Assembly: GCA_930367215.1 (NCBI GenBank)
Contig: OV884056.1
Location: forward strand, 232,119,127-232,183,126
Reading direction: 5' to 3'
DNA: 64,000 bases
Origin: Pollenia angustigena
Lineage: Eukaryota > Arthropoda > Insecta > Diptera > Polleniidae
The stretch's first letter is position 1. Every line of letters begins with the position of its first letter. A program made the translations under genes and the position numbers. The notes under the pieces are model-generated. The model did not search any database, was not told the DNA's origin, and saw nothing but the letters and a program-made list of their open reading frames with translations. Below, one piece after another: positions 31,055 to 43,666 of this stretch.

Positions 31055-32374
31055 TAAGCAGAAATCAGGGAGTTGTTATTTTACAGCTTGATTTAAAGAA
31101 AATTCTTTTAAATAGTATTTAAAAAACGGCCAACTGTGTTAAAAATTTGCTCTCATAATTTATTTTCTTTTATTATCAATAACTTCTTTGGCACAATCTT
31201 TATTTTTACAAAATATTTATCTTTTGTTTTCATGGAATTTATTTCTCTTTTCATTTACCTTCAAAAATAACATTAAAATGCTAAAACTTTAAAAAAGAAA
31301 ACTTAAATCAACGGAAATAAATAAATGTATATGCACAAAATGAAAAAGGCATCACAAAAGTAGCTTCTTCTATTTTTGTTGTTCCTTTTATAATAGTTCT
31401 TATTGTTTTGGCGTTTCTTAAAATGATGAATAAAAAGGAAAAACTTTAAAAATATAGGAAATGTTGCAAAATTTACGTTTTGTTGCATTTTTTTTTTTTG
31501 TTTAAAGTTGTTCAATGTTTTCCACGGTAACAGCCCAAGTGCATGTGCTACTGAAAAGATGGTCATATATTTCTTAATAGACAATAACCAAAAACATGCA
31601 AAAAAAAAGGAAAGAAAAACCTTGAAGCACTTGCTCATGCAATTTGTATAAAGGAGCTGGCTTTCAATTTACTTTTACAAAAATTTAGTGATTTTGTTTA
31701 TGAAATCATTAATGTATTCAGGTACAGGGGGGTTTTTAACGATCTTGTTTGTTACCATTTCAAATATACATATTTCCAAGTTTTTTTTTTGCTGTAGTTA
31801 TCAAATGCATTCAGGTGAAAGCCAAGTTTTACTTAAAAATATTTATACATAATTTTGAGTTCTTACTTAAAAAGAAAATTTCCAGAAGTTGTTGTGTAGA
31901 AAGTTTGCCCGAATTTGTTTTTGGCCAACATAAAATTCACACCTGACATACGTTTATTGTTTTTAGCAGATACAAAAAAAAAAAAAAAAAATAATAAAAA
32001 AATAAGCAAGATAAAAAAACTTCAGCAGAAGTTTTATTTTTGGCAAACAAATTTTGAAGAAATCCAAAAAATAAGACAATTTAGTTGCAATAAATTTTAT
32101 TACACCGAACACACGCAAACAAGACGTGGACAGATTTTTGAAAACGAACTTAAAAAGCAGCAAAATATAAAAAATGTTGGCAGTTTTAATAAATTTTTTT
32201 AATGGCGTATGCATTGTAAATTTTTTATATTAAATATACCTCATACGCACTGTAACACAACTCAAAAGCCACAAATGTAGCATACTTTTAAGAGCTTGAT
32301 ATTTAAAAAGTTAATGGTTGCGTATACGCAATACTCATAAGCAAATGTTTGGGAGTAAAGCGGCTCATACACAA
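31055..32374. other. No gene; low-complexity A/T-rich
   Basis: Long A- and T-rich runs (for example about 31974-31990). Short frames here have biased composition and are not supported as genes. Confidence 0.4.
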
Positions 32375-32545
32375 TGTTATTGGTTCAATTTTACTTATTG
32401 TACAATTATATCGCCAATGGTGTATGTGATATTCGAAGGTGGCACAATATATTGGCAACAATCAGGAGACTTTTGATTTTTATTTCACAACGAAAATAAA
32501 GTGAAATGTAAAATGTAACATTGTACAATGCTGTTTATTTTATTC
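32375..32545 (+). repeat. Dispersed repeat S, copy 1
   Basis: Shares ATATCGCCAATG...CACAATATATTGGCAAC...AACATTGTACAAT with 36978-37165 in inverted orientation. Probably a MITE relic. Confidence 0.65.
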
Positions 32546-32859
32546 CTATAGGTTATGTTCAGTGTTGCCAAAACTTGGTGACCAAAAATGGCTAAATTTT
32601 TCCGTAAATTGCTAAAAAAATGGCTAAAAAATTGCTAAAAATGGGCTAAAAATTGGCTAAAAGCTGTTTGTAATAAAAACACATTAAAATTCAGTAACAA
32701 CACAGAAATATTTTATTTAAAGTTGTTTACGATGAAATTGTGAGTTAAGATCAATTTGTTAAATAAGAATAATTAATATTAAAATAAATTAATATTAAAA
32801 AATGAAATCATCGAAGAATTCGATGTCGTTATTGTTCATCTCATAGGAATCAAATTGTA

Positions 32860-33500
32860 TCTTTTGAAGGTAAATCATAATCACGACAACATTTACCCAA
32901 CCTTTTGAGTCCAGATCTACAATAAAAAACAAGTTAGAAAGTATAGTTGGTTAAACCCGAGCCTTTGTACCAAATATTATCAAATAATCTCTAAATTGCG
33001 ACCTGTACTTTGCGCACAAGGCTTAAATGGACAGCCAGCCAGCCAGACAAACATCGTTAACTCGACTCATAAAGTGATTCTGTGTTAATCGGTATACGTA
33101 AAGGTGGGCTAAGGACCAATATTTTAAATTTACAGACATCAGCACAAACGCATAGTACCTTCTTCACTATTATGGTGGTGGTATAAATATTGTGTTGTCA
33201 TGGTAAAAATATTTACCTAATTGATAAAATCGAATTAACGGTTGCTTAATGAAACCTATTTCTCAAATTACTTTTAACGATGTTTACTTGGCTAAACACC
33301 CTCTCTACTTCAGCATTAGACCATGGAAGTGAGAGCAACTTTATGGTCAATTCTGAAATTTCTAATACAATTTTGTTACCGCCTGCATCTCTTTATTGAA
33401 TTGAAATACTTGCAACCAGAAAGAAACAGCGATGTTTGTGTTAGCCCATTTTCTAAATTTAATAGTGGAATACTGTTCCTTTATTTTGAAAAATGTTTTA
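32860..33500 (-). pseudogene. hAT 3 transposase C-terminal region
   Basis: Reading the minus strand from about 33500: a diverged segment, then LLSLPWSNAEVERVFSQVNI and VKSNLRNR, the classic hAT dimerisation motif, an in-frame TAA, and TVNSILSI. An apparent intron (32917-33216) has GT at its 5' and TAG at its 3' boundary. After it the frame continues SGLKRLGKCCRDYDLPS, as expected for the end of this family. The stop codon shows it is a pseudogene. Confidence 0.78.
32928..33185 (+). mobile_element. Helentron/DINE-like family 1, copy 2 (short)
   Basis: Begins AACAAGTTAGAAAGTATAGT and ends GGTGGTGGTATAAAT, with the CCAGCCAGCCAG microsatellite and GCGACCTGTACTTTGCGCAC segment shared with copies 1 and 3. 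The tandem repeats are deleted. It fills most of the intron in hAT 3. Confidence 0.75.
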
Positions 33501-33761
33501 GCGTCAAAGTTTATAACGATTTTCAGCATTTGTAAAAGTTGTGATTTAAATTAAAGGCGTTTTAATTGTTCAAAATTTTTATTTTACTTTTACAAATTTT
33601 TATAATAAAATATAAAATTATTATTTTAAAAGAAAAACGGCAAAAAAATTTTATGGCTAAACAAGATAAAAAATGGCTAAACTCATTTTTAATGGCTAAA
33701 CAGGCTGAAAAATGGCTAAACCTAGCCACTAAATGGCAAAATTGGCAACACTGGTTATGTT

Positions 33762-34963
33762 TCTTATTGAATAAATGAAACCAGTGTGCGACTTTGCATA
33801 ATATAGGACAAAATGTTATCTGAAGATTATTTAAAACATATTAGTGATGAAAGTTTATGAATTATATAAGGAAAAATTAAAAACATTAAACAGAAATCGT
33901 GGTCGGTTGTACAAGTTCATGTTGTCCGATTCTACATTACACTCAGTTTAGTTTATGTTCAGTGGATTCTGTGTGATTAATGAAGTGATTTAGATGTTAT
34001 AATGTCAATTTGAAGTAATTAGCCAATCACTTCAATATATGGGCAATCATCTAGATTTTGATGTGATTAGAGCTTAATCACGCTTGAGTTGATTAAACGC
34101 GTTTAAGAACTCAAGTGTGAACAAAGTATTAGTAAAATAAACTCTAATGAAGATTTTTCGGGTTAAAATAGATAAAATAAAACAGCAAAATAAAAGATAG
34201 TACGAAAAGGCAACTTATAAAAAGATTAACCGAAAACAGGAAAATATTGACATATGCCCTTTAATTACCAATCCACAAATAAAGCACACGCATAACGTAT
34301 TTGAGATCGATTACACTGGTCGTCATTGAAAAAGTTTTCTTACATAATTTTATATAAAACGTGTTGATGGTATTCTAAACATTTGATCAAATAAAAAATG
34401 ACTGAGTTACACTGTATCAAAGTTAAGATTTTTCTGAAAATTTAAACTTTTTTTGGAAGATGCTTTGTATCACAATTAAGAACAAAATACATAGTTTTTT
34501 AATTTTGTTCTATAGTCTACTTTATTTCCAAATTTTTAAGCCTTAATTAATCGAACTAATTTTGAAAGACTGCTCGAAAAATATACTCAGTGTATTAAAC
34601 AAGTTCACTGATCAAGTTCGGCACTGCAAAGTGCGTTTTTGAAGTGTATGGCGGCTTTTTTTTTTTTTTTTTGCTTATAACGCATTGAACTGAGTAAAAT
34701 TTAAAACGAGTTTGATATTTGCTGAAGTTTCCAACACTGTACAGTGAACTTGTGTAGTGTGTGTTAAAAACGTTCAGTTCTGTCGCGATTTTTAAGAGTT
34801 GACAACAAAAACTAGACGCCGTGAAAATATTCTGGATAGAGTTTGTAGAATTGTGCAAGGAATCGCCTGGATTTTGGCACTTTTAAAGCAATAAATTCCT
34901 GAAAGTCGAATTCTACAAAAGCTAATGAAAAAAATAAAAAAGCGAAATTTCTTTTTTATTTTT
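33762..34963. other. No gene seen
   Basis: AT-rich intergenic sequence with a T run near 34656. Confidence 0.4.
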
Positions 34964-35030
34964 TATACCCCCACCACAATAGTGGAGAAGGTATTATTCG
35001 TTTTATGCTGATATTTGTCAAAGACGCCTG
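34964..35030 (-). repeat. Helentron/DINE-like family 1, terminal fragment
   Basis: TATACCCCCACCACAATAGT then GGAGAAGGTATTAT matches the 5' end of copy 1; similarity ends within about 65 bp. Confidence 0.6.
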
Positions 35031-35959
35031 CATAAATATATTTGTATTCGAGAAGTACGCGCCTAGTAGCGAGTCATAAGCACTTACTCGAAGTATTAAA
35101 ACAACGAAAAGAACAGATTTTTCAGAGCAACAAATATGTCGAATAAAACTAGTTGTGTTATTCACCTTCTTCGTGCAGTTTAATGCTTTCTCATCTTTTT
35201 ATATGTCTTCTACGTGAATAACTGCCTACAATCGTTCTTTTAACATGATTTAAAAATACTCATGGTATTATACCAAGTACATATTATATTTATATGTTTT
35301 TTATAAGCTAAAACATTTAACTCGGTCTTTACTTATTTTAAAGCAATTTAAGTCAACCATTTATTAAGTCAACTATAGTTTCAGTACAATTACTACACCA
35401 GAAAATGGCTTTTTATGCCATAACTTCTCTATAAATGTTGGTATTAACATGAAAGTTGGCAAAATGGGGTGCTGCCATGTCCAAATTTGACCGTAGATCC
35501 GATATAAATCCCCTTCCTTAAAGCACTTAAAGGCATATAAATCTTATTCCAAATTTTATTCGGCATTGAACCTTTTACATGAATCGTATTCTCATAACAT
35601 AATTTTGTTCTTGCGGATCCATAAGTGCGCATGGGTACCACCCTCGAATTTTTTCCTCTAAATTCTGTGTTATTAGCTCTTTAAAAAGAAAGTATTTCAT
35701 AAATTCTTTCTCGAAATAGAACCTGAGAGATCATAAACTTTCTTATTCTTTATCAAGGGGAATTATGCTGTGGTTACTAAAATTGTTACAACTTCATAAT
35801 GTAACCATTGCCAACATATGAAAATATAATTTCAGGATTTTGAAAACATTTAACTTTGTTTCCTCGGCAGAAAAACTGTAAATTGTCATTGTTAAAAAAC
35901 TATGGACAATTTCAAGCCGACATCAAACAAACAGTAAACAAAAATGCAAATTTATAAAC
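35031..35959. other. No gene seen
   Basis: AT-rich intergenic sequence; short frames here are not supported. Confidence 0.35.
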
Positions 35960-36230
35960 TAAGGCCCCAGTTGTGTAAAACGCAACGCAAAGCCAAAAAT
36001 TTCATTGAAAGCAAAAACAAAGTCAATAATTTTTCACAACTTTGCTTTCTACAGAAATTCAAATTGCGTTTTAAAGTTTCCAACGCCACTAGATATGCAG
36101 CGATTAAAATATAAACATTCAAAAGGAATTTCTGTAAAAAGCAACAACAAAATTATGAAATATTTTTGACTTTGTTTTTGCTTTAAATGTAAGTTTTGGC
36201 GTTTTGTTGCGTTTTACACAATTAGGGCCT
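35960..36230. mobile_element. MITE family III, copy 1
   Basis: About 271 bp, almost wholly palindromic. Ends AAGGCCCCAGTTGTGTAAAA then CGCAACGCAA, mirrored at the right as TTGCGTTTTACACAATTAGG. Inner GCAAAAACAAAGTCAA is also mirrored. Matches 60062-60336. Confidence 0.85.
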
Positions 36231-36977
36231 ATATGTATTATCCTCTACCGTCACATCTCATAGTTATAGTCGTTTAGAAACTCATTTTTATCTTTGAATT
36301 TTGCTTAAAATCCAACCATTCCGTGTGTTCGAATCTGTTGACCAGACCCTTTTCAATGTCTTAATTATGGTAACAAATTTTGTTTATAGTTTTTTGTGTT
36401 TTTTACTGCAGAAGTATTTTTGTGTGTCCTTTTTGGTTTATATTTTGTTTTATTTAAATTGTCATTGTTTTTAGTGTTGTTGTTGTTATTGTTGTTGGCT
36501 TTGTGTTATTTTGCAAGCAATTAAAAGTTTTTGTTTTGTTATTATTTCTAGTACAGTTTGTTGTCTAATTATTACTTCAGGTGTTGCAGATATTTTTATT
36601 GCTATTGTTGTTTTTTGCTGCTACTGTCCTTGTAGTAATTGTTCTTTGCTGTCATTATTGTTGTTGTTATGCTAAACACATACTTACACAATAGAATTTG
36701 ATGTTATTTGTTGTAAATACAGGTTACTTTAGCATGTGTTCTGTCGTCAGAACATGTTGTAACAGTTGTTAAACAAAGCCATTAGTGGTTGGTGTTAGGT
36801 GGTCAGATTGAGCAGGATTGTGTACTCTTTTAATTTTGATTTAAAATAATTCTGAGATGTAAGGCGCCCCATCCCTTTTGCCATATTATTGTATATGTTA
36901 TTCGCCATATTATTTCATAAATTTTCAATTAAAATATGGCCTCACTCTTATTCAAAAAACATATAACCAAGAAGCAA
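36231..36977. other. No gene; GTT-rich low complexity
   Basis: About 36400-36690 is rich in GTT/ATT triplets. No supported frame. Confidence 0.4.
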
Positions 36978-37165
36978 CACAATATTGTACAATGTTGCTA
37001 ACACATTTTACAGTATGTTCCACTAATTTTCAAAAGACAAATTAAAAGTCTTTTGATGGTTGCCAATATATTGTGTCACTTTCGAATATTACATACACAT
37101 TGGCGATATATTTGTATAATACGAAAAATTTAACAATTTTATTGCAAGTGTATGCACTTCCAAAC
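36978..37165 (-). repeat. Dispersed repeat S, copy 2
   Basis: Inverted relative of 32375-32545. Confidence 0.65.
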
Positions 37166-37449
37166 TTGAAGTAATAATTTTAATTCCAAGTTTTCAAACT
37201 TAGCCCTAATTTTTTCATTGCTCTAAGATCCGAAGTCAGCCTTAAGTATATTCATAGTGCAATAAACGTTTTAAAGATGGATTAACAATAGTTCAGAAGA
37301 TACGTAAATATTTGTCCATGTTTTTTGCACCACCGTATGTCAGGGAAATTTTGTTAAGTAACAATTTAAGAATCTTAGGGAAACATTAATGTTGTTCACC
37401 GGAAGTCTGGTTAACAGGTTATTGGTTATACAGGTTATACATTTTTTAA

Positions 37450-39121
37450 TTTTAATTAGTATTGTGGTTATTTTGTTGAACTATTTATGGTTTTTAATCC
37501 AAATTTTTAATATTTTTAATTAGGCTTAAGTTCATGAAATTTAATTTTTATTAAATTATTTTTATGAAGAAAGGAATTTTACAACATGAAAATTAATTAA
37601 AATTGTTATTGATAATCTTTCATTCTTGACGTGGCTCGGGCTCGAACCCAGGCCGGCAGGTTACCATGACATGTTTCGATCGCAACCACTCGATCTCCTC
37701 AGATGGATTTGCCGTCTTACACTCGCAGCCATCGACGACTGCTGACGTCACTAGTCAAACATCAATCCTTAAACCAAATTGTATTTTAACATTTGGTAGA
37801 TCGAAATTTGCTTTCCTGAATGATTATCCATTTTAATTGATTTTACATGTTTTTTCCTTTACTTCTGTTTTTTTTCGTACTTTCGTCAAGAATTTTTCTT
37901 GAAGTCCAAGTACATTTTTTTTTGTTTTTTCACTTTGTCTTTCTCTTTTCTGTTGACCTTTTTCAGCACAACTTGAAGGACAAATGTACAAATAGAGCTC
38001 GTGCCTTAGCTTTAACAATAATTAGTATTGTGGTTATTTTGTTGAACTATTTATGGTTTTTAATCCAAATTTTTAATATTTTTAATTAGGCTTAAGTTCA
38101 TGAAATTTAATTTTTATTAAATTATTTTTATGAAGAAAGGAATTTTACAACATGAAAATTAATTAAAATTGTTATTGATAATCTTTCATTCTTGACGTGG
38201 CTCGGGCTCGAACCCAGGCCGGCAGGTTACCATGACATGTTTCGATCGCAACCACTCGATCTCCTCAGATGGATTTGCCGTCTTACACTCGCAGCCATCG
38301 ACGACTGCTGACGTCACTAGTCAAACATCAATCCTTAAACCAAATTGTATTTTAACATTTGGTAGATCGAAATTTGCTTTCCTGAATGATTATCCATTTT
38401 AATTGATTTTACATGTTTTTTCCTTTACTTCTGTTTTTTTTCGTACTTTCGTCAAGAATTTTTCTTGAAGTCCAAGTACATTTTTTTTTGTTTTTTCACT
38501 TTGTCTTTCTCTTTTCTGTTGACCTTTTTCAGCACAACTTGAAGGACAAATGTACAAATAGAGCTCGTGCCTTAGCTTTAACAATAATTAGTATTGTGGT
38601 TATTTTGTTGAACTATTTATGGTTTTTAATCCAAATTTTTAATATTTTTAATTAGGCTTAAGTTCATGAAATTTAATTTTTATTAAATTATTTTTATGAA
38701 GAAAGGAATTTTACAACATGAAAATTAATTAAAATTGTTATTGATAATCTTTCATTCTTGACGTGGCTCGGGCTCGAACCCAGGCCGGCAGGTTACCATG
38801 ACATGTTTCGATCGCAACCACTCGATCTCCTCAGATGGATTTGCCGTCTTACACTCGCAGCCATCGACGACTGCTGACGTCACTAGTCAAACATCAATCC
38901 TTAAACCAAATTGTATTTTAACATTTGGTAGATCGAAATTTGCTTTCCTGAATGATTATCCATTTTAATTGATTTTACATGTTTTTTCCTTTACTTCTGT
39001 TTTTTTTCGTACTTTCGTCAAGAATTTTTCTTGAAGTCCAAGTACATTTTTTGTTTTTTCACTTTGTCTTTCTCTTTTCTGTTGACCTTTTTCAGCACAA
39101 CTTGAAGGACAAATGTACAAA
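37450..39121 (+). repeat. Tandem array 2 of a 566-bp unit
   Basis: Unit starts AGGCTTAAGTTCATG at 37522, 38088 and 38654, exactly 566 bp apart, preceded by the tail of another unit and truncated at about 39121. Same family and orientation as array 1 but with its own diagnostic variants (AACCCAGGCC in place of AACCCTGGCC, a longer T run), so each array has homogenised locally. The same tRNA-like module is on the minus strand. Confidence 0.92.
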
Positions 39122-39422
39122 TATATGTTGTTGTTGTTGTTAATAAACCTTCACAACCATATAAACTGATAATCCGCCTTTTTGTAAATAACTCAATTGT
39201 TCTAGACAAACGCTTAGTAGTAGACGTTTTTTCATTAACATTTGCGCCGGATTAAAAAAAAAAATATCGCGTGAAAGAAACGTATTTTTAATGAATGTCT
39301 TATGTTTATTTCTTAAATCATAGATTTTAACTGAAACAAATAAGACATATTTTTTTCTTTAATTAAACACATTTGCTTATTGTTGCGAGATAGATTGCAA
39401 ATAAATATGTAATAATAATAAA

Positions 39423-40548
39423 CAGGGAAACCAGAAATATGCTCTAAAATCGTGTTTTATGCGCATTAGATATGCAGTAAAAACTGGAAAATATGCCCTG
39501 AAAATTGTTAAAAATATGCCTTAAAAAATAAAAAATTTCTCATTTGAAGACAAAATATTCAACAATTTAATAATAAAATTTAAAACAAAACCTAAAATAA
39601 AAATATTATCACTTAAGCCCATATTAATTTTTAATTTATTTAAGAGATTTTTGCCCCGAATATAGTCTAGATATTAACATCCATATAAGCTTTGTATTAA
39701 AGGGATTTTAGGTACGGTCCCTAAATTGTTAATTAATATTAACATTTAAAAGGAAGTTAAATCTATTTAAGGCTGGGAGCTTTGAGCAAATGTGAACCGA
39801 TTCGAAAATAGTTTATGTTGCAGTAAAATATTTTTAGGGCGAATTTAAATGCCTACATAATTAGAGGGTTTACGAACACAAAGAGTCTTATTTGGAAAAA
39901 GTTTTAATGGGGAATACGTTTAAAATCCATATTTTATAGAATATTCTACAAAATTGAAACTGGTACTTTGCGCACTAGGTAAACATGGACAGGCAACCAG
40001 CCAGACGGACGGATGGACATCGTTAGCTCACTTTAAAAAGTGAGTCTAAGTCGATCGGTATGCTAAAAGATTGGTCTAGATTTCTGTTTATTATACACAT
40101 CGCATAGCATTTATCTTATGACAACCTGCTTTGTCTTAATATTTAAGAGTTAAAATAAAATGTGGATGGCGAAATTGAACCAAAAAACAGAAAAGCCATC
40201 TGTTAACTAGAAATTGAACCAAAAAAACAGAAAAGCCATCTGTTAACTAGAATTTCAAAAAAAAAAAAAAAAAATAAAAAAAAAAATATTTTCTGCGAAA
40301 GCTCTTGTAGGCATCTAAAAAAATTTTACATGTTTTTAAATATGCCTTTTAAAGGCAAAATATGCGCTATAAACTTAAAAAATGCTCGCTTAACGAAATT
40401 ATTCACAAAAATGATGCAAACGGTAAAATATGCACAAACAAATCGATGCCAAAATTCATAAAAAGGTCTAAAACGAATAAATATATTATGTCAGCCTTCA
40501 TTGGTCGCACAAGGACAAAGATGCAATTGCATATTTATGGTTTCCCTG
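39423..40548. mobile_element. hAT element 4
   Basis: 1,126 bp with ends CAGGGAAACCAGAAATATGC and, inward from the right, CAGGGAAACCATAAATATGC. The 8-bp duplication ATAATAAA / ATAACAAA (39415-39422, 40549-40556) matches at 7 of 8. Subterminal AAATATGC motifs are repeated. A decayed Helentron-like segment and a direct duplication of about 40 bp (near 40165 and 40206) lie inside. Confidence 0.85.
39955..40100 (+). repeat. Helentron/DINE-like family 1, decayed copy in hAT 4
   Basis: Contains GGTACTTTGCGCACTAGGTA, AACCAGCCAGACGGACGG and GTCGATCGGTATGC, as in the other copies; termini are lost. Confidence 0.6.
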
Positions 40549-40669
40549 ATAACAAAAAAAAAAAATAATAATTGTCCAATTTACAAGCTCTGTCGTATGG
40601 CGTCGTTTAAAAAACTACGACTATGTTAATGCACTTGTGAATAGACGAATTTGTTGTACCGTTACATTG

Positions 40670-42940
40670 TCGTATTTATTTTATTTATTTATTTAAGAAA
40701 AAATTGTAACTTCTACAACAAAACATCAGTCTTAAACAGTAGAAATCTTATGATGTTATTTTGGAAAATGAAAAATAATAAACTTAAGTCTAGGTATAGT
40801 TATTACAAAATCGATATAAATAAAATTATTGTAACTAAACCAAACAAATAAATAACGAAAAACTACATATCAAAATATCATAAATACATTTATAAAAAAT
40901 CAAAATATATTGAAGTAAAGAACTATACCGAACTATAAACAAACTTGTTGACTACGAATAATATTTAAATATTTCTTTCTTAAATTGTAACACATTGCTG
41001 ATTTCTTTTATTGTTGGATTAGTAATATTATTCCAAAGACGTATTGCAAATATGGAAAATTGCCATTCAGATATTAATGTGTGATGTCTGATTTGAATTA
41101 AATTTCTATTTCTTCTGAGTCGACTAAATTTTAAACGATTAAAAAGATGACCTGGCTCACGGGCGGTTATAATTTTGTGAAGAAATACTAAAGTTCTTAT
41201 TTTCAGTAAATCTTCAAAAAGTACCCCGAATATTTTTTTAGAGTAAGGTGTTATACTAATGTAAGTACCATTTATGTTATAATTTCTGATCCCGTAAACG
41301 TACCTTGCAATGTTGTTATATGTGACGGTCAATTTAGATTTACTGGTTTCATCACAACTTGCAAAAATCTCACATCCGTAGGTTAAAATTGGTATCAAAT
41401 ATGTCTTAGCAAGTAATAAGCGTATTTTCAATGGGGTGCAATATTGAGTAGGCCATAGGGTTCTTAGCATCGAATATGTTTTACCACAGGCAGCTTTAAC
41501 GTGATCAGACCAGGTTAAAGTGTTATTAAAAATTACACCAAGATTTTTTGCTTTATCTACGATTTCAATCCGTTGGTTTTTAATAAAAATGTTGGGATAA
41601 TCAATAATTTTCTGTGTTCTTTTACGTATTACAATGCATTTCAATTTGGTAGGATTTAAACTTAACCCGTTAACATCAGCCCAACGTGAAACCCGTTGTA
41701 AGTCCTGATTAAGTCTTGCAGTACATTCATCTAAGTTCCCCTTTTTGTTACTTATGTACAATTGTACGTCATCGGCATACATTCTAATGTTGCAATGGAG
41801 CAACTGTTCAGGAAGATCGTTTGCGTAAATGGAGAAGAGGAGAGGACCTAGAATGGATCCCTGAGGAACACCCCTGACAACAGGAAGAAAATTTGAGATA
41901 GTTGAAGGACTAGTTTCAACACACTGGACACGATCTTTAAGATATGAATCAATCAATCTAATGGATGTTGATGAAAAATTCATCATTTTCTCCAGTTTTT
42001 GAATAAGTATTGTGTGGTCAACGGTATCAAAAGCCTTTGAATGATCCAACAGTACTAAATATGCAACGCACCCATCGTCAATTTCCTTTCTAAGATCTTC
42101 TGCTACATCAGTTAGAGCAGTAATACAGCTATGTTTGGCCCGAAAGCCAGATTGTTGATCGGTCAATAATTTACTATCATTTATGTAATTGGTTATCTGT
42201 TCATGTAAAAGTTTCTCGAAAGCCTTTGAGAGATAAGGTAAAATAGCTATGGGCCGATATTCAGTGGATGATTTTGGTATTGGAATAATTTTTGCCTGTT
42301 TCCATCTTAGTGGATAAGTGCCTGCCATAATTATTTTATTGAAAATATGAGTGATAAATGGTAGTACTGACGGAAGAATAATTTTAAGGAAAGCTGGGTG
42401 TATACTATCCATTCCTGTAGCTTTTGATTTAATGGAAAGGCAGCTTTTGAGAACATCCAACTGGCTAACATACTCAAAATTAAAAGGGTTAGATGGGAGA
42501 TTGGTTGCATGAAAATTGATATAATGGGTATGATCTGCTTGAGGCATGGGTATATTAACAAAGTTTGAATTTAATTCATAAGGATCCGATATACTATTAT
42601 CCTGCTTATTCTTATTTTCTACGATTCCAATTTCCCTAATAGTTTTCCAAGTATTTTTAGTGCTAACAGAATTCATAAATTTTTCAGAGTAGTATTTAGA
42701 TTTTGCGTTTTTAATGGTTTTGGTTACGATTTTTCTAGCATTGCGATAATTTATGTGTAGATTATCAGTTTTAAAGCGTTTCCATCGAGAGTAAGCGTTG
42801 TCACGATCTACTATAAGGCGCTTTATTTCAGATGTGAACCACGGTTTCTGGCGGTTACTCATTTCCTTCGTTTGAATTGGTACTATTACGTTATACAAAA
42901 TTTCGATTCTCATTGAATTGTCAATTCACTTAAGGTAAAC
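40670..42940 (-). mobile_element. LINE B, 5'-truncated (CR1-group or related)
   Basis: Holds only the reverse transcriptase part of ORF2 and a short 3' region. The 3' end is probably the AAATAAATAAATAAAATAAA-type tail, seen on the plus strand as its complement at about 40673-40697. There is no endonuclease, so the 5' end is truncated near 42940, the usual result of incomplete reverse transcription. Clade is uncertain: the MYADDVQLY box suggests the CR1/L2/Kiri side and not Jockey. Confidence 0.88.
40952..42913 (-). CDS. LINE B reverse transcriptase, 653 codons open
   Basis: Single open frame. An ORF2 linker comes first (PWFTSEIKRLIVDRDNAYSR, about 25-44). Reverse transcriptase motifs follow: SKATGMDSIHP (163-173), YRPIAILPYLSKAFEKLL (219-236), VLLDHSKAFDTVDH (287-300, first catalytic Asp), GVPQGSILGPLL (348-359) and RMYADDVQLYIS (377-388, YADD). 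The thumb and C-terminal region end RLWNN...FKKEIFKYYS. The intact frame suggests a fairly recent insertion. The ATG at 42913 is internal to ORF2 and is not the native start. Confidence 0.93.
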   Translation of the reverse strand: MRIEILYNVIVPIQTKEMSNRQKPWFTSEIKRLIVDRDNAYSRWKRFKTDNLHINYRNARKIVTKTIKNAKSKYYSEKFMNSVSTKNTWKTIREIGIVENKNKQDNSISDPYELNSNFVNIPMPQADHTHYINFHATNLPSNPFNFEYVSQLDVLKSCLSIKSKATGMDSIHPAFLKIILPSVLPFITHIFNKIIMAGTYPLRWKQAKIIPIPKSSTEYRPIAILPYLSKAFEKLLHEQITNYINDSKLLTDQQSGFRAKHSCITALTDVAEDLRKEIDDGCVAYLVLLDHSKAFDTVDHTILIQKLEKMMNFSSTSIRLIDSYLKDRVQCVETSPSTISNFLPVVRGVPQGSILGPLLFSIYANDLPEQLLHCNIRMYADDVQLYISNKKGNLDECTARLNQDLQRVSRWADVNGLSLNPTKLKCIVIRKRTQKIIDYPNIFIKNQRIEIVDKAKNLGVIFNNTLTWSDHVKAACGKTYSMLRTLWPTQYCTPLKIRLLLAKTYLIPILTYGCEIFASCDETSKSKLTVTYNNIARYVYGIRNYNINGTYISITPYSKKIFGVLFEDLLKIRTLVFLHKIITAREPGHLFNRLKFSRLRRNRNLIQIRHHTLISEWQFSIFAIRLWNNITNPTIKEISNVLQFKKEIFKYYS

Positions 42941-43409
42941 TAACAACAGATTAAGATTAACAAACACATTGTCACCAAAAAATAAAAAATATGAAAAATA
43001 AAACTAAAAAAAGCTAATTATTTTATTTGAGTTAAAATTGTTTACTTCAATCTAGTTTTTTATTTATTTATTTTTCTTCTTCTTTAATAAAATTTGCCAT
43101 TCACATTGTTTGATACCGTGAAATTAAACCAGGTGTGGGAGTTTTTATTTTATTTGATGTCACATAAAACTTTTTAACAAGAAAACAAAATTTTCTTAAT
43201 GGGCTTATTAGGCATTGTGATATTTCTGCGGTTTTCATGGGTAACCGCGTATGTCCATTTTTTAGATTTTGAGATGTGAATGACATATTGCTTAATTTTA
43301 AGCGCTTTTTACATGGTTCTTAAAATTTCTGAAAAGAGATGGACCAATTCCGATTGTTTAACGTAATAACAAAATTAAAAAAGTTGAAACATTTGATTTT
43401 AAGACATAC
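42941..43409. other. No gene seen
   Basis: AT-rich intergenic sequence. Confidence 0.4.
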
Positions 43410-43666
43410 ACGGTAACTAGGGTTTCTAATTTCTCGGACTTTTTCCATTCCCGGGAAATGAAACAAAGAAAATCTTATTCCCAGGAATCCCGGGATTCTT
43501 TGAATAAAATAATGATTTTATTAATTGAGACAAAAGTTTTTACTTTTTTAAAAGAATATACATTTAAACAAGAGTCAAAAAAAATTATAATTATTTTCAC
43601 AGAAAACAAAAAAAATAAAAAAACAAAAAAATTGTTACATTCATATGTACATGCATATTATATATC

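Larger units (their letters stand above)
32560..33753 (-). mobile_element. hAT element 3 with a transposon-filled intron
   Basis: 1,194 bp with perfect 8-bp duplication GTTATGTT (32552-32559 and 33754-33761). Ends CAGTGTTGCCAAAACTTGG and, inward from the right, CAGTGTTGCCAATTTTGCC, with repeated ATGGCTAAA subterminal motifs at both ends. It carries a minus-strand transposase remnant and a nested Helentron-like element. Confidence 0.93.

Noticed and set aside
31303..32214. Several frames rich in Phe, Lys and Asn
   Set aside because: They follow from A/T-rich runs and occur on both strands.
35444..35641. Minus-strand 65-codon frame as a gene
   Set aside because: Composition slightly coding-like but no family recognised and no context.
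37833..38655. Repeated short frames in array 2 as genes
   Set aside because: They are identical because the tandem units are identical, lie on both strands of the same T-rich stretch, and have no family resemblance.
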